A stretch of 64,000 bases of DNA from Iris pallida. Taxonomy: Eukaryota; Streptophyta; Magnoliopsida; Asparagales; Iridaceae. Under the pieces are notes generated by a model. That model was not told the origin of the DNA. It worked only from the letters and a program-made list of their open reading frames with translations, and searched no databases. The DNA lies in assembly GCA_029216955.1 (NCBI GenBank), contig JANAVB010031417.1:22883917-22947916 (forward strand), given 5' to 3'. Below, piece by piece: positions 36,707 through 49,315 of the stretch (position 1 is the stretch's first letter; every line of letters starts with the position of its first letter). The translations under genes and the position numbers were made by a program.

Positions 36707-39356
36707 TGTCACCCCCATTTCCTGTATTACGTATTTATGCTCGTATTTGATTTTGGCACGTATTTTAATTTTCTCGACTTGCGGATTTTGGTTTCCCGTA
36801 AATGGGTTTTGGACCATGGCTTGGTTTTATTTTATGGAAGTTGGTTTGGTTTGGTTCATCATGAGTGGAAAACTTTAACCTACACTCACCTACCCTCAAC
36901 ACAACACAACCACCCTCATTATATCTCAACCAAACTTTCTCTCTCCTCATTATTTCCATTAATTTTCTTCTTCTTCCTTCTTCCACACAACTCCCCAACC
37001 CATAGGCAAGTGCACCTTGCCATCAAATAAGCACCACTTTTTATTTGTCCATTAGCTAGATTAGGCCATGGAGAACAACTTTAGAACTTGATATTTTGTG
37101 ATTTGGAGTTTCCTTTGTTCTAGATCTAGGTTTTTACCATTTTCGAAATTCCTTGGTTTTGATCTATTTAACTTTGATTTTTGCATGTTTTGATACTTCC
37201 ATGTGGAAGAGAATTCGATTTTACTCAAGTTAGAACTTTGAAAATCTAGATTTGGTTTTGTTTTGGCTAAGTTATGAAGATTTGAAGTTTTTGATGTTCT
37301 TGAGGAGTTCATCTCAGCCTTGGTGCAGGCTCTCGGCCAGTGCTCTTTAGCACCTGACCGTTTGCGCACCCCGGCCTGTGCACTTTAGCGCATGGCCGAT
37401 TGCGCGCAGGCTCAGCCAGTGCTTTACGCTGCGCTGGATTGTGCTGGCGCAAGCTAGCCATGCGCAATCCAGCCATGCAAAGTAACTCCTGCGCAAACCG
37501 CCCCTGCGCAATCGACCATTGCGCAATCCACCCCTGCGCAATCTATCCATGCGCCATCCATCCCTGCGCAACCTGATCCCGCGCAATCCATCTGCTGCGC
37601 AACTCACCCTGCACACTTGGCACCCTGCGCAGTTGGTACCCTGCGCAACTCATCCTGCGCACTTGGCACCCTGTGCAGTGCATACCCTGCACAACCTACT
37701 TGTCTATGATGAATTTGTTATTTCTTGATCTTGGCTCTTCTATAGTCCTATATATATTGATATTGTATTAGATATTTTACGCCCATTTTATATCCTTACG
37801 CCTTTTGTCATGAACTTGATCTTACTTAATATGTTTGGAATGACTATTGTACATGGCATGGTATGACAAGGAACTAGCATAACATGACAGTGACCCGTAG
37901 TGGTACACTCCTGACATGACCAACCAGACTTGATAGTGGCCCGTCGTGGCGCACTCCTAACAAGCACCCTGACATGATTTATCTTGATAACTTGATAGTG
38001 GCCCGTGGCGGCGCACTCCTGACTTGACTTGACTTGTAACTTATAATTAACTCGTATAATCAACTTGACACCGTGGGTGTTCCTGCTTGCTTGTTTGTAC
38101 AATCCACTTGTCTTGTCTTGCATCATGTCTAGGATGCGACTTCCTGGGTACCACGGCCAGGGACTCGCGCTAAATTGGATTAGGCTAATTCTTAGATCAA
38201 ACTAGAACATGGAGAATTCCCAATCACAGGCAATCTCTTTATCTGGGCGCTTTAATGGACTTGTAGCTTGCCGACGAGTAGAGCACATTTCCAGCACACT
38301 GTCATGTGTTGCACCCTCTAAGTCACCTAAGGGTACATTTGTCTCCCGGACTATGTACCCACCTATAACTCTCAACCCGCGGAAGGATAACTGGGTAGTC
38401 TGCAGGGCTTGGGACTGGGAGTTTCTCACTTGCATCTTATTAGTAATTAAGGCTTGTGATAACCCTAGTTAGTTAAAGTAAAGCCGTAGTACTTGCTTGG
38501 CCGATTGTGAATGGATGGTGTCCAGCCTTGTCTAAGTCTTGTCTAGCTCCAGTACCTGCTATCTCCTGAGCATGTTTGTTTTACTTATCTTAACGATAAA
38601 TGGGTAGAGACAGTGAGCTATTCAGGCGAAGGGGTACAATCCCGGTCCTTGTTTGGTTTAAGGATTGTAACCTGGCTCCCGGAATGGTTCCACGTCCCTA
38701 GTCGTTTATCGCCCTGTGTACTTTACTACTTGTACTTTCTTTTATTCTTTATGTTCTGATATGCTGGCTTTTGTTCTTATTTGTGGCCTCCTTTGTGGCA
38801 CTTGCTCTTTCTGGGGTTTGACCCAGCTGGTTTTGTGTGGCCAGATTTCGGAGCAGCTCCGAGGATCTACCAAGCTTCCAGCCCAATGGTGACAACTAGA
38901 CGGAACCCGGGCAAGAGTGGGTTTTCCTTTTTGTTTCACCCACTTATATGTAAATTTATTCTTTTGAGGCATTTAGCCGACGAGCACCTGTTAGCTCGAT
39001 GCAAATTTACTTACTGTCTGCCTACGGGCTGTAAACATGATTAACAAATCCTAGGGTTGATCATGTATGACTGAACTCTTGCTAGTCCTATCATTTTGTA
39101 CGACTAGCTTCATGATCATCCAATATGTAATATTTGGGACGCCTTTTATATATTTGATGCTCTAACATCTTGCAACTCTGTTAATTGCTTGAAATTGAGA
39201 CAATAGGCTTGACCTTAAGAGACTGCTGGCTTGTAGTAAACCCTCATATCTAGACAGCCGTGACCGTATAGTTGAGATGTATTCTATTTCAATATACGTA
39301 GCTGGCTATGTCTGCCTCCGCTCTCCAGTATTCTGGTTCTGGGGCGTGACAATTGG
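36702..39356 (-). mobile_element. Solo LTR with TSD ATTGG
   Basis: A 2,645-bp LTR (36707-39351) in minus orientation, flanked by a perfect 5-bp duplication ATTGG (36702-36706 and 39352-39356). Read on the minus strand it starts TGTCACGCCCCAGAACCAG and ends GGGGGTGACA. It is the same family as 12111 and 52836. With no interior and intact duplication, it is a product of LTR-LTR recombination. It contains one stem-loop module (about 38630-38690, complement), three AGTGGCCCGT...GCGCACTCCT repeats (about 37890-38020), and a CTGCGCAA array (37340-37690). Confidence 0.93.
37340..37690. repeat. CTGCGCAATCCATCC tandem array in solo LTR
   Basis: Short periodic units of about 16 bp based on CTGCGCAA(T/C)CCA. 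It occupies the same place in the LTR as the CTGCGACATGCGCC array in the other family members, but with a different unit. Confidence 0.8.
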
Positions 39357-40025
39357 AATAGTTGGAAGCAAAATATAGGGGGAAAGAAAAACTGGATTTT
39401 CATCATATGCCACTTAGAACTTGACAATATCAAAGAGCATCAACTGAAGGGCACTCGAATAACTGGGAATTTGTTAAATTTGCTGATATTTGTCAATTTT
39501 CATGGGTTTTGGGTGATGGGCCAGAGAAAATGTCTCGGTTGCATATCGTCGCCGGTGCATAGAATAGACAATAATGCTAAGTTTACTACTAAATTCTTAC
39601 AATCTTCTTGCAATCCACTCACCTCCTGCTAGCATGGTTTCACCCGGCCCCACCCGGTCCCACCTATAACCAATAAAAGTTGACCACGTGGCCGATTGTC
39701 TTGGTTATAAGGGGTTGTAATTGTAACATTTTCCTATAATAGAAGGCCCGTTGTACATCTTGGAAGTTGGATCGACGCGGTCTTTTTTGTTAGAAGGTCG
39801 AGCTCCAGCATAAATGGAGGTGCCAGCTCAAATCTTGGCTAGCAATACTGGTCCTAGGCAATAAATGCTGATTTGGTAAAAGGAAAATACAGCACCTCTT
39901 TTTTTTAATTAGTTTCTTCAATTCAACTCATCTAAAAGAGTCAATGTGTCATGTCCTCTCTTTGGAAGTTTTTTAAAAAAAAGAAAAAAGAAAAAAGCAC
40001 ACCTAGTAAAATTGGTTTATGTGAA
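39357..40025. other. Sequence between solo LTR and Helitron
   Basis: No gene recognised. The first part should be the continuation of the sequence at 36344-36701, interrupted by the solo LTR. A C-rich direct repeat (CCCGGCCCCACCCGGTCCCAC, two overlapping units) lies at about 39643. Confidence 0.45.
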
Positions 40026-40372
40026 CTAGTATGTCACCCGTACGATGCACGGTTTGTATATTTAATACTGTTTTATTTTAAAAACAAATAAGTGAATGTT
40101 CTTGATATTTATATAACATTTGAAATTAAAACAAAAGTTAGAATAAATTCAATTTTGAATTACATAAAAGATAACATTATATTAATATGATTATGAACGA
40201 ATTAAATTTTAACAACGTAATTATCATTAGTACTATTTGTGTAATTCACAAAATATCTTAGACCAAAATATTAATATGATTATGAACGAATTATAACAAT
40301 ATATACCTCAACGTAAATAAAATTATACGATAAAGTCTATTTTGATGACATAAAAGATAACATTTGTCTTTA

Positions 40373-43230
40373 TTACAAATTCTGAAATACTTCCTTATAC
40401 ACAACATTTGTTGTTGAATTACATTGATCTCTATCTTCACTGCATATTAAAATCTTCAATCCTTTCTTACTTGTTACCCTTGAAACAACAACATATAACT
40501 GTCCATGACTAAAAACGGGATTCTTCAAGAAAAGTCCAACATGAGAAAGTGATTGACCTTGACTTTTGTTTATTGTCGTTGCATAAGAAACAATCAAGGG
40601 ATATTGTCTTCTTTGAAATTTGAAAGGCAATCTTGGATCAGAAGGTGTCAATGACATTCTTGGAATCAAAACTTTATTACCAGCATTGTCTCCACAAAGA
40701 ATCTTTGCTTCAAGAATAACACGATTGCCTAATTTTGTAATCAGCAATCTAGTACCATTACATAGCCCAGCTGAATGATCTATATTTCTTAATAACATTA
40801 CTGGGGTACCAACTTTCAATTTTAACTCGTATTCGGCACACCTGAACATTTAATACTATTCAAGAACTCTGGAGTGTGAACATCTGATAATAAGTCAACA
40901 TTGGCATCTGACTTGGATGGACTATCAGAACTTAAATATGTGCTTGTGTTACCAGAATTCAGTGAGATCATATACTCATTTACAGACTCGACAGCATCAA
41001 GAGTTGGCGCTAATATAGCTCTATCCTTCAAGAAATCCGGATCGATGACAAAATTCGCAAAAGAAGGATATGTGCTCTCAACAATTGTTTGCAGTGGATC
41101 ATTTGCATTACTAAGTAAAACATCACTTGGAATATCGATACTTGCACAACCATCATTATGCCCTCCAAGTGTTCCATCTCCTATACTTGCAATCCATTCA
41201 GAAAACCGTTTGAGCTCTTCACTTTCAGATGTTGTGCTACAACCTTGAAGTCTCATGTTTTTTGTCAACCTCAAAACTTTGCAGTTTTGCCAAATATAAG
41301 AAGAATTTATAGTTGCATGAACTATATCTTGTCTACTACCTTTCGGAATTACAGGCAATATTTGACGAAAATCTCCTCTGAAGACAATTGTTTTCCTCCA
41401 AATGATGTCTCAGAACTGAGTGGATTGCTAAATTGCATTATATCTCTAAGCGATCTATCCAACGCTTCAAAGAAATATCGGTGCATCATTGGCGCTTCAT
41501 CCCAAATTATAAGTTTGCACCTAACAATTAGTTCTGTAAGTTGACTTTCTTGTTTGATATTGCATGTTGAATCCTCATTTACATTTATTGGAATAGCAAA
41601 CCTTGAATGAGCTGTTCGTCCACCAGGCAACAGAAGTGATGCTATCCCACTTGAAGCCACATTTAGAACAATTTCTCCCTTAGATCTCAAGCATGCAGAT
41701 AATGTTTTCCAAATGAACGTTTTTTTAGTACCGCCATATCCGTATAAAAAGAAAACACCACCATTTGTAGAATTAACAGCATCCATTATTATGTCGTAAA
41801 CATATTGTTGTTCATCATTCAAGCGAGCAAGTAGGTGTACGTGTTCTTCTGCTAGAGCCGTTCTATCATAATTTAATTCATCATGCACCAATCTATTTGT
41901 AGTATTTGATAAGGAGTCCATGTTTGAAAATGGCATTGATGGAAATTCTCGCAAACTTCTACCACAATTCCTCAATAACTTTTCAATCTCAACCAAAGCG
42001 TGATTTTGAATGTCATCTTCACTCATAAGCAAATCTAGAATTAAAGAGAGAGAATATGTTGTAATTAATTTTAAAGCTATATTAACGATCAAATAATATG
42101 CAAAACACAAATTAAACTTAAAAATAGGAAAGAAACATTTTACCTTGGTCGTGCAACGCAATTCGTTGATTATATAAACATCATCCGATAAGTATGTCCA
42201 ACACTTGTTCCAAAGTAATTCAGGCCGACTTATAGAGCCAGATGACAATAATGTCACAAATAAATTTCTCAAAGAATATGCAGATGCCCAATAACTTGCC
42301 TCAATAATACCATCGATATACTCATCATCATCCTCCAATAATCCTAAGACATAGCAAGCTTCACGATATGACTCGTAATGAATACCATTGACTTTCTTAA
42401 TATCATCATAGCATTTAGGTCCACGGACGATATTGAGAAGACATCTTAAATGGTACATCTCACTGCAACCAGGTGGAACATAAAAAATTTGACCTAATGA
42501 GAAACATTTTTTTCTCGGAGTCCACTCTCTAGTCTTCTGTTTCCAAACAAATTTTTGTGGAAATTCTGCATATGTGAGATTTTTTGCCTCTGGATATCGC
42601 TTGCGCTTCAAACCAAGCTAAGAACATGCTTTCATTCACACTGACACGATCAATAATGGTATCAATAGCATCTGCGTCTGAGAAAATAATAGGCTGCTCG
42701 TCGGGTAAGTGAAAGCTAAGTCGCTCAACAGTAGGGTTCTTATATTGGATCTCAAAACCAAACAATCTCCATGCTGCCTCACAAGCAGAAATGTATCTAC
42801 AATCATTATACATGTTAATTTCATCAATTGGTTTTTTGGGTTCCTCATCGTCTGTAGTTCTATAGAAGGATGCAGTTACACGATCATGTCCTTTATTCAC
42901 ATACTTGAACAAATATTTTATAGATCGAGACTGATTGCACCATTCAATATTCATATGACCTCCATACTTCAACAATAGATAACGATTATGAGGCACTACA
43001 AATCGATTATCTAGTTCAACACCATTCTTTAAAACCGTTCTTCCATCATCTTTGCGTCTATATAATGGATATCCGTCTTCATCAACCAAAGTATTTTCAA
43101 CAAAATTTTTCGGAAAATGCTTTGAGCAACGACCATCTGACATACATGGTGAATTCTTTCTTGCAGTACCACAAGGTCCATGTATCATAAAATCTCGTAC
43201 TGCATTGTAATAGGTAGGATCTATTTTTGA
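40373..43230 (-). pseudogene. Helitron RepHel (Rep plus Pif1-like helicase), broken, copy 2
   Basis: As in copy 1 but with the 3' end complete. Rep C-terminal part 43188-42600; cysteine/linker region and helicase start 42611-41349, with a probable intron at 42035-42143; middle 41358-40822; helicase C-terminus 40849-40373 with [29 protein letters not shown] and [11 protein letters not shown], the usual last Pif1 motifs. Walker A reads GGTKKT. Frameshifts lie near 42601, 41370 (one A missing in a short A run after FGG) and 40836. The Rep HUH region and everything before HGPCG are missing, so the protein was N-terminally truncated as well as frameshifted. Confidence 0.92.
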
Positions 43231-45103
43231 TCAGGCATTAGTTGCAGCCATTGGCCCATTGGCAATATGACGTGTAAACTGATGTTGTAAAAGATGCTCT
43301 TTTTCTCTGGTATTTGTGTATTTTTTTCGTCGGATTCTGATTGTATTTGTGTTTTATCATTTAACACATTTCGTTCGACTATCGCTAAAACCATTGGCGG
43401 GGCATTCGTTGCAGCCATTGATCCATCGGCAATGATGATTTGACAGCCAATGGGGGGTATTCATTGCAGCCATTGGTTGGTTAATCTAAATCTGAGTCTA
43501 TCAAGTCTTTAACATGAGTAATAGTAGTTTATTCTATTATTGTACATCACCAGAATCAGGTTAAAAAACAATACCGTGGGATGCTAAAACCGTGGGATGC
43601 TAAAACCTGATTCTAAACTAAGGTTTATATATATAGATTTACTATCCTACAAAAACAAAGAATATTTCTTTTGTTTTAATTACTCAAACATTTTTCATCC
43701 AAATTTTCTTATCATTTTCTGGCATTTGTGTGTTTTTTTGCTATCGTTTTAACGTTTTATGTTACTGACATTTGTGTTTTTTTTGCTATTGTTTTTATAC
43801 TGTTAATTATAGATAGTATGAACATAACAATATTAATGTAAAATGTTGGAAACCAACAGTGTTCTTGGTTGATGGAGAAATGTGGCTGGCAGTTGTTTAA
43901 TTGATGAGAAAGAATGGTCTTGGGAAAAGGTTTTTAATTTTTTTTGAATATTTTTGGACATGGCTGATGGTTAATTAATGACAATTTTATCACGATTTAA
44001 TGTTGCTGGCATCTGTTTAATTATTGTACAATTTCTTTTTGTAATCATATGGTTTTTTAATAAATTTTTTATTGTGGCTGAGTTTAGGCATGAAAGTGGC
44101 ATTTTGTTTTTTTTTTATGTTACTATCATTTGTGTTTTATTGTGGCTGAGTTTTATGTTACTGTCATTTATTTTTTTTGTGCCCTCCCCAAAACCGTGGG
44201 TTCAACTCTCGTTAAAACCGTGAGTTTTATGTTACTGTCATTCCGATTGTATTTGTGTTTTATCATTTAACACATTTCGTTCGACTCTCGTTAAAACCAT
44301 TGGCGGGGCATTCGTTGCAGCCATTGGTCCATCGGAAATGATGATTTGGCAGCCATTGGCGGGGTATTCGTTGCAGCCATTGGTTGGTTAATCTAAATCT
44401 GACTCTATTAAAAAATTCCTCAACCAAACATTTAATGTTGTCGGCAGCTGTTTAATCTAAAACAAAATGTGTCATTTTTTTGAATAATTTTGTTTTTGAC
44501 TGATGGTTAATTAATGACAATTGTATCACATTTTAATGTTGCTGGCAGCTGTTTAATCATTGTACAATTTTATTTTGTAACCATATGGTTTTTTAATTAC
44601 ACCAGCTCTTAAAAATTACCCCAGTAATTTGTACATTAATTTCCAATTGTACAAATTACTGTTGTACATACAACATTGATTCCCAATTTAATGTTGCTGG
44701 CAGCTGTTTAATCATTGTACAATTTCGTGTCAAATGCTGTTGTAAAAGATGCTCTTTTGAATCTGGCATTTGTGTATTTTTTTCGTCAAATTTCGATTGT
44801 ATTTGTGTTTTATCATTTAACACATTTCGTTCGACTCTCGTTAAAACCATTGGCGGGGCATTCGTTGCAGCCATTGGTCCATCGGAAATGATGATTTGGC
44901 AGCCATTGGCGGGGTATTCGTTGCAGCCATTGGTTGGTTAATCTAAATCTGAGTCTATCAAGTCTTTGTACTTTGATTCGAATGTTATAAAAGTAATGTA
45001 GAAGGTTTGATATTGATAGAATATGGAAAACTTCTCCTTACATTAACGTACATATAATGTATGATAATAATTTTTTTTGTAACCATATGGAAGCATTGAA
45101 TTA
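43231..45103. repeat. Helitron non-coding region with internal repeats, copy 2
   Basis: Same as 2500-4372. The ~130-bp CGTTCGACT block occurs at about 43372-43501, 44278-44410 and 44828-44959. Confidence 0.75.
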
Positions 45104-45226
45104 TTACAACAGTTTAATGTAATAGTAGTTTATTTTATTACTGTACATCACCAATTTTTTTTTTAAGATTATATCTAACATAAACAGAATTGCAGAATGT
45201 AATAAACTGAGGATAAATAAAATTAC

Positions 45227-45376
45227 CTCAGAATCATGAAATACACACTCGAGACTGAATGGTTGCCCTTTCCCTCCGTATCCGGGTACATCATACATAC
45301 GAATGAGCCGAACTTTCAAATTCCAAAATGTTTTGGATGGACTGACCTCACGAATTAGTGAGAAGAAAGGAGCCAT
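45227..45376 (-). pseudogene. RPA70-like exon in Helitron, copy 2
   Basis: Identical to 4496-4645: 50 codons from ATG at 45376 to the donor at 45226, starting MAPFFSLIREVSPSK. First OB-fold fragment of an RPA-like protein; further exons were not found. Confidence 0.7.
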
Positions 45377-46194
45377 TGATGAAGAATTTTTTTTTCTTTT
45401 CTGAAAGTTGAAGAGTGAGGATGGAATCCATTTTTTCACTGTATTTATAGACAGTATGAACAAAACATTATTAATGTAAAATATGTTGGAAAACCAACAG
45501 TTTTCTTGGTTGATGAGAAAAGTGGCTGGCAGTTGTTTAATTGATGAGAAAGAATGGTCTTGGGAAAAGGTTTTTAATTTTTTTGAATAATTTTGTTTTT
45601 GACTGAAGGTTAATTAGTGACAATTGTATCTCAATTTAATGTTGCTGGAAGCTGTTAAATCATTGTACAATTTCGTTTGTAAATGGCATTTGTGTTTAAT
45701 TTTTAAGAGCTGAGTTTAGGCGGGAAAATGGCATTTGTGTTTAATTTATTTGAATAATTTTGTTGGTCATTGAAGGTTAATTAATGACAATTGTATCACA
45801 TTTAATGTTGCTGGCAGCTGTTTAATCATTGTACAATTTCGTTTTTATAACCATATGGTTTTTAATTATTATTTTATTGTGACTGAGTTTAGGCGAAAAA
45901 ATGGCATATTTGAATTTGTTTCAACTATTTTGCTATTATATATATATATATAGATGTGATCACCATTTGATCCAAAGCTAAAAAAACCCAACAAATAATA
46001 CATATAATTACGATTAATGAATATGAAATAGTTTTCTAGTTTTTCATTAATTTTTGGTTTTGAAATGCTCTGAGATTTTGACCCCAAATAGTCCCACACT
46101 AACACGGTCAAACAAATTTGAATATGGGTAATGCAAACGTTTACATAACTCCAATTACGATAATTTTGGAAATTTCCAAACAATAAGCAATTAA

Positions 46195-46883
46195 CAAATT
46201 TTAGGCTTAATTGCACTTTGATACCCTCAACTATTCCTATTTTTCAACTTAATACCCTAAATTTTTTTTTTTTACTCAACAACTTGATACCCTCAACTAT
46301 TTTAGTTTTTTTAACTTAATACCTAAAACCCAAAATATTCCCAAACTACCCCTGGCTCCCTCTTTCTCTCTCCCCATGCCCCCTCCCCCTCCCCTCCCTC
46401 TCCGGCGATGCCCCCCCCCCTCCTCCTCTCCGGTGGAGGCGGAAAAGGGAGGAGGCTGGGTGGCCGGAGCGGGGGGGGGGATGGGTGTGGGGTGGGGGGG
46501 CATCGCCGGAGAGGGAAGGGGGGGGGGAGGGCTGCTCTTGGGGGCTGAAGGGGGGCACCGGAAGGGGGCGGGGGTTTTGCGGGCGAGACGGAGGAGGGGT
46601 GGGCGGAGGCAGCTGGCCAGAGGGGGGGGGCGGGCCGGGGGGGGGAGGGGTTGTGGCTGAAGGGGGAGCGGGGGGGGTGCGGGGGGGGGAGGGGGGGAGG
46701 GTTGCGGCCGAAGGGGGAGCGGGGATGGGGAGGGAGGGTTTGGGGGATTATTTTTGAATTTTAGGCAGGAACATTATTGTCCAAATAAAATTAGGGTATC
46801 AACTTGAAAAAAAAAAGTTGAGGTAGTAAGTTGAAAAACGGAAATAGTTGAGGGTATCAAAGTGCAATTAAGCCCAAATTTTA
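46195..46883. mobile_element. Mutator-type MITE with G-rich core, copy 2
   Basis: Element 46204-46874 with the same inverted repeats and the same 9-bp duplication CAAATTTTA (46195-46203 and 46875-46883). The G-rich interior differs from copy 1 in the length of many G runs, which is where sequencing error and true instability are both likely. Confidence 0.92.
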
Positions 46884-47699
46884 AGAAGAATATGCACAAA
46901 TACGGATTTAACCCAGCCCCTTTTGTTTATAAATATGTCGAGCTCAAGCTCACGACAAGCTTAACGTCTGGGATCAAGTATGTCTCCCCATAGGCCTGAT
47001 TTCGGAAGTCGATTTTATGCTATTTCATTTTCTTTGGAAATTTGTAATTTTAATCAAATTTTTTCGGTGTTTGGAAAAGTCAGAGAGAGCGAAAGTGAAA
47101 ATCCTAAGCGACGGAAAATGAATCCTTGCATGGATGGGAAACATTTTTTTTTTCTCTTGGAATTCAATTTCATTCTTTTACTCTTTTCCTATGACATCCA
47201 AACACAGAAAAAGAATGATTTTTCTTTCCCAAGTTTTGATTCCACAAACCAAAGGAGGCCATACTGTAAACTACAGCTCGTTTAAATTTGAAATTTTTAC
47301 TAAGCTTTAAACTATAGACATACTTAAGTCTAATTAAATTTGTTTATGTGCTTGTCGTCGGGTTATCAACATATATTAGGTGAGTGGCATTATTAAGTAA
47401 AACAATTTAGATTACATTATATTTCACTGGAGATTCTATTTGGTACGAAACATAAGAAATGAGCCAAACAAATTTTATTCTATTTCTGGTGCAAATTTTC
47501 TAAAATAAAATTCAATTTGAGGCTGGAATTATTCTCAAGATTGAATAAACGTTTTATCAAATATGATACAAATTAACTATGATCCAACTAACCCATGTTC
47601 GAGTTTGATTTGCCTAGCAAACATGTCTGTTATTATTCTCAAGATTGTTGTTTTAATCCAGACAAACTTAGCTTTTAAGTTAATTAATTAAACAACTTA
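46884..47699. other. AT-rich sequence without recognised gene, copy 2
   Basis: Matches 6154-6971. Nothing recognisable. Confidence 0.5.
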
Positions 47700-47937
47700 T
47701 CTATTTTACTATATAATAAAAAAGTTAGTTTCATCGTGAATTTTTTTTTCTTCCAGACATATCCCTATCTAACTTTACAAATTAAAATTGATCATTAAAT
47801 TTAATGACGACATTTAGGTAACTACGTATAGAAAATAAAAATAAAAAATAATTTGTTATTATGATGTCATTACCCTTTCCAAAAAAAGTTAAATAAAAGG
47901 AGGTTAAAATACGTGCAATGCACGTTATATATGCTAG
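47700..47937 (+). mobile_element. Small non-autonomous Helitron, copy 2
   Basis: Starts TCTATTTTACTATATAATAA, ends CTAG with the hairpin ACGTGCAATGCACGT just before. Three bases shorter than copy 1. Confidence 0.88.
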
Positions 47938-48444
47938 TATGCTATAACTCCAAAGTCTCTCCATTTTAAAATGAAAATCATAACATGTCAATACAAAAGA
48001 AGGGCTAATTAGCATTTAAATTCTGAATTTTATATCAATTTAGAGTTTAAGTCCTCATATGTCAAATTGAAAAGTTTGAAACAAATTTTTTTTCTTATAT
48101 ATCCTGAATATGAGTACAAGGACAACAACGAATACAAACAGAAAAAAATGATATAATAGGAAACAAGAAAAAAAAATTAAGGCTCCAAAATTTTTAAGAG
48201 AAAATTTGAGTAGCACCCCACTTTTGTTACGCTTATTTAAGGTGCACCCCACAAGTTTACATGAATGTATGACACCCCCCACTTTTGACGGTTTCAGTCC
48301 AAAACGAACGGTCAATCCCTTTGACCATTTTTTTTGGACGAAAATACCCTCCTGTCTGTTGTCCTCTTCCCCGTGTCAACTATCCGTCTCCCCCCGCCGT
48401 GGTCGGCCCCCCTCCACGGCGTCGCCGCACCCCCTCTGCCCGAC
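47938..48444. other. Non-coding flank of CACTA element, copy 2
   Basis: Matches 7213-7720, including the CACCCCAC-rich block. No gene. Confidence 0.4.
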
Positions 48445-48945
48445 CACTACCAGAATAAGTCGTTTTTAGCGACGCATAAAAGACGTCGCTAAAACGACAA
48501 TTTCGTCGCTAAAGATATTTAGCGACGGAATTACCGACGTTTCGTGATAGTCGCTGAAATGTAAGTCGCTAATCTTCTAAACGTCGCCAAACGTCGCAAT
48601 TATCGACGTTTGCCGACGTATATACGTCGTATATTGCCGACGTCTACCGTCGTGACGTCGGTGGATTAGCGACGTATTACTGCGTATCGCTACGCGTCGG
48701 TAAATTACCGACGTATTACCGACGAATCTCGGTGGTTTAGTGACATGTTCAAAGTCGCTAAACGTCGGTAAATCCTGGGAATTCCTGGAATATTACCGAC
48801 GTGCACCGACGTTTATCGACGTTTTTCGACATTACAACGTCGCTAAAACGTCGGTAAACTGGATAATATCGTATATTTACCGACGTTTACCGACGTAAAT
48901 GTACGTCGTGTACGTCGTAAACGTCGGTAAACGTCGCTAAGTCTG
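48445..48945. repeat. CACTA subterminal repeats, copy 2
   Basis: Same CGTCGCTAAA/CGTCGGTAAA array as 7721-8228, with several one-base losses relative to copy 1 (for example TACGTCGTG versus TACGTCGGTG). Confidence 0.85.
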
Positions 48946-49104
48946 AAAAAAAATAAAAAATAAAATACAGAATGTCCATTTCTCCCTGCAATTTAAAAAG
49001 ATAACCATTTCTCACTGTAGAATAGGATCCAAACAATTACAGAATGTCCATTTGTCGCTGTACACAACTAACCAAGTTTGTATACTTAACGTCGATAATT
49101 GCGA

Positions 49105-49240
49105 ATAACCAAATATCCAAATAACCAAGTTCACAACAATCACACGACAACTAACCAATATAACCAAATATCCAAATAACCAAGTATCCAAATAACCAAA
49201 TATCCAAATAACCAAGTATCCAAACAACCAAGTATCCAAA
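49105..49240. repeat. Short tandem repeat (CCAAATAACCAAGTAT-like), copy 2
   Basis: Same minisatellite as 8395-8540, with rearranged unit order and slightly shorter. Confidence 0.7.
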
Positions 49241-49315
49241 TCTACACAACCAACAAATGAAAAAAGTCACAAACAAAGAATGAAACAAACACAGAAACAG
49301 TCCTAACTAGGACTA

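Larger units (their letters stand above)
40026..45954 (-). mobile_element. Complete Helitron, copy 2 (5.9 kb)
   Basis: Both ends are visible. On the minus strand the element begins TCTATATATATATATAATAG at 45954, preceded by A, and ends CTAG at 40026, followed by T. About 8 bp before the end is the hairpin CCGTGCATCGTACGG (one mismatch). This is the textbook Helitron pattern: TC...hairpin...CTRR, inserted between A and T without duplication. Contents are the broken RepHel (40373-43230), the RPA-like exon (45227-45376) and repeats. Confidence 0.93.
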
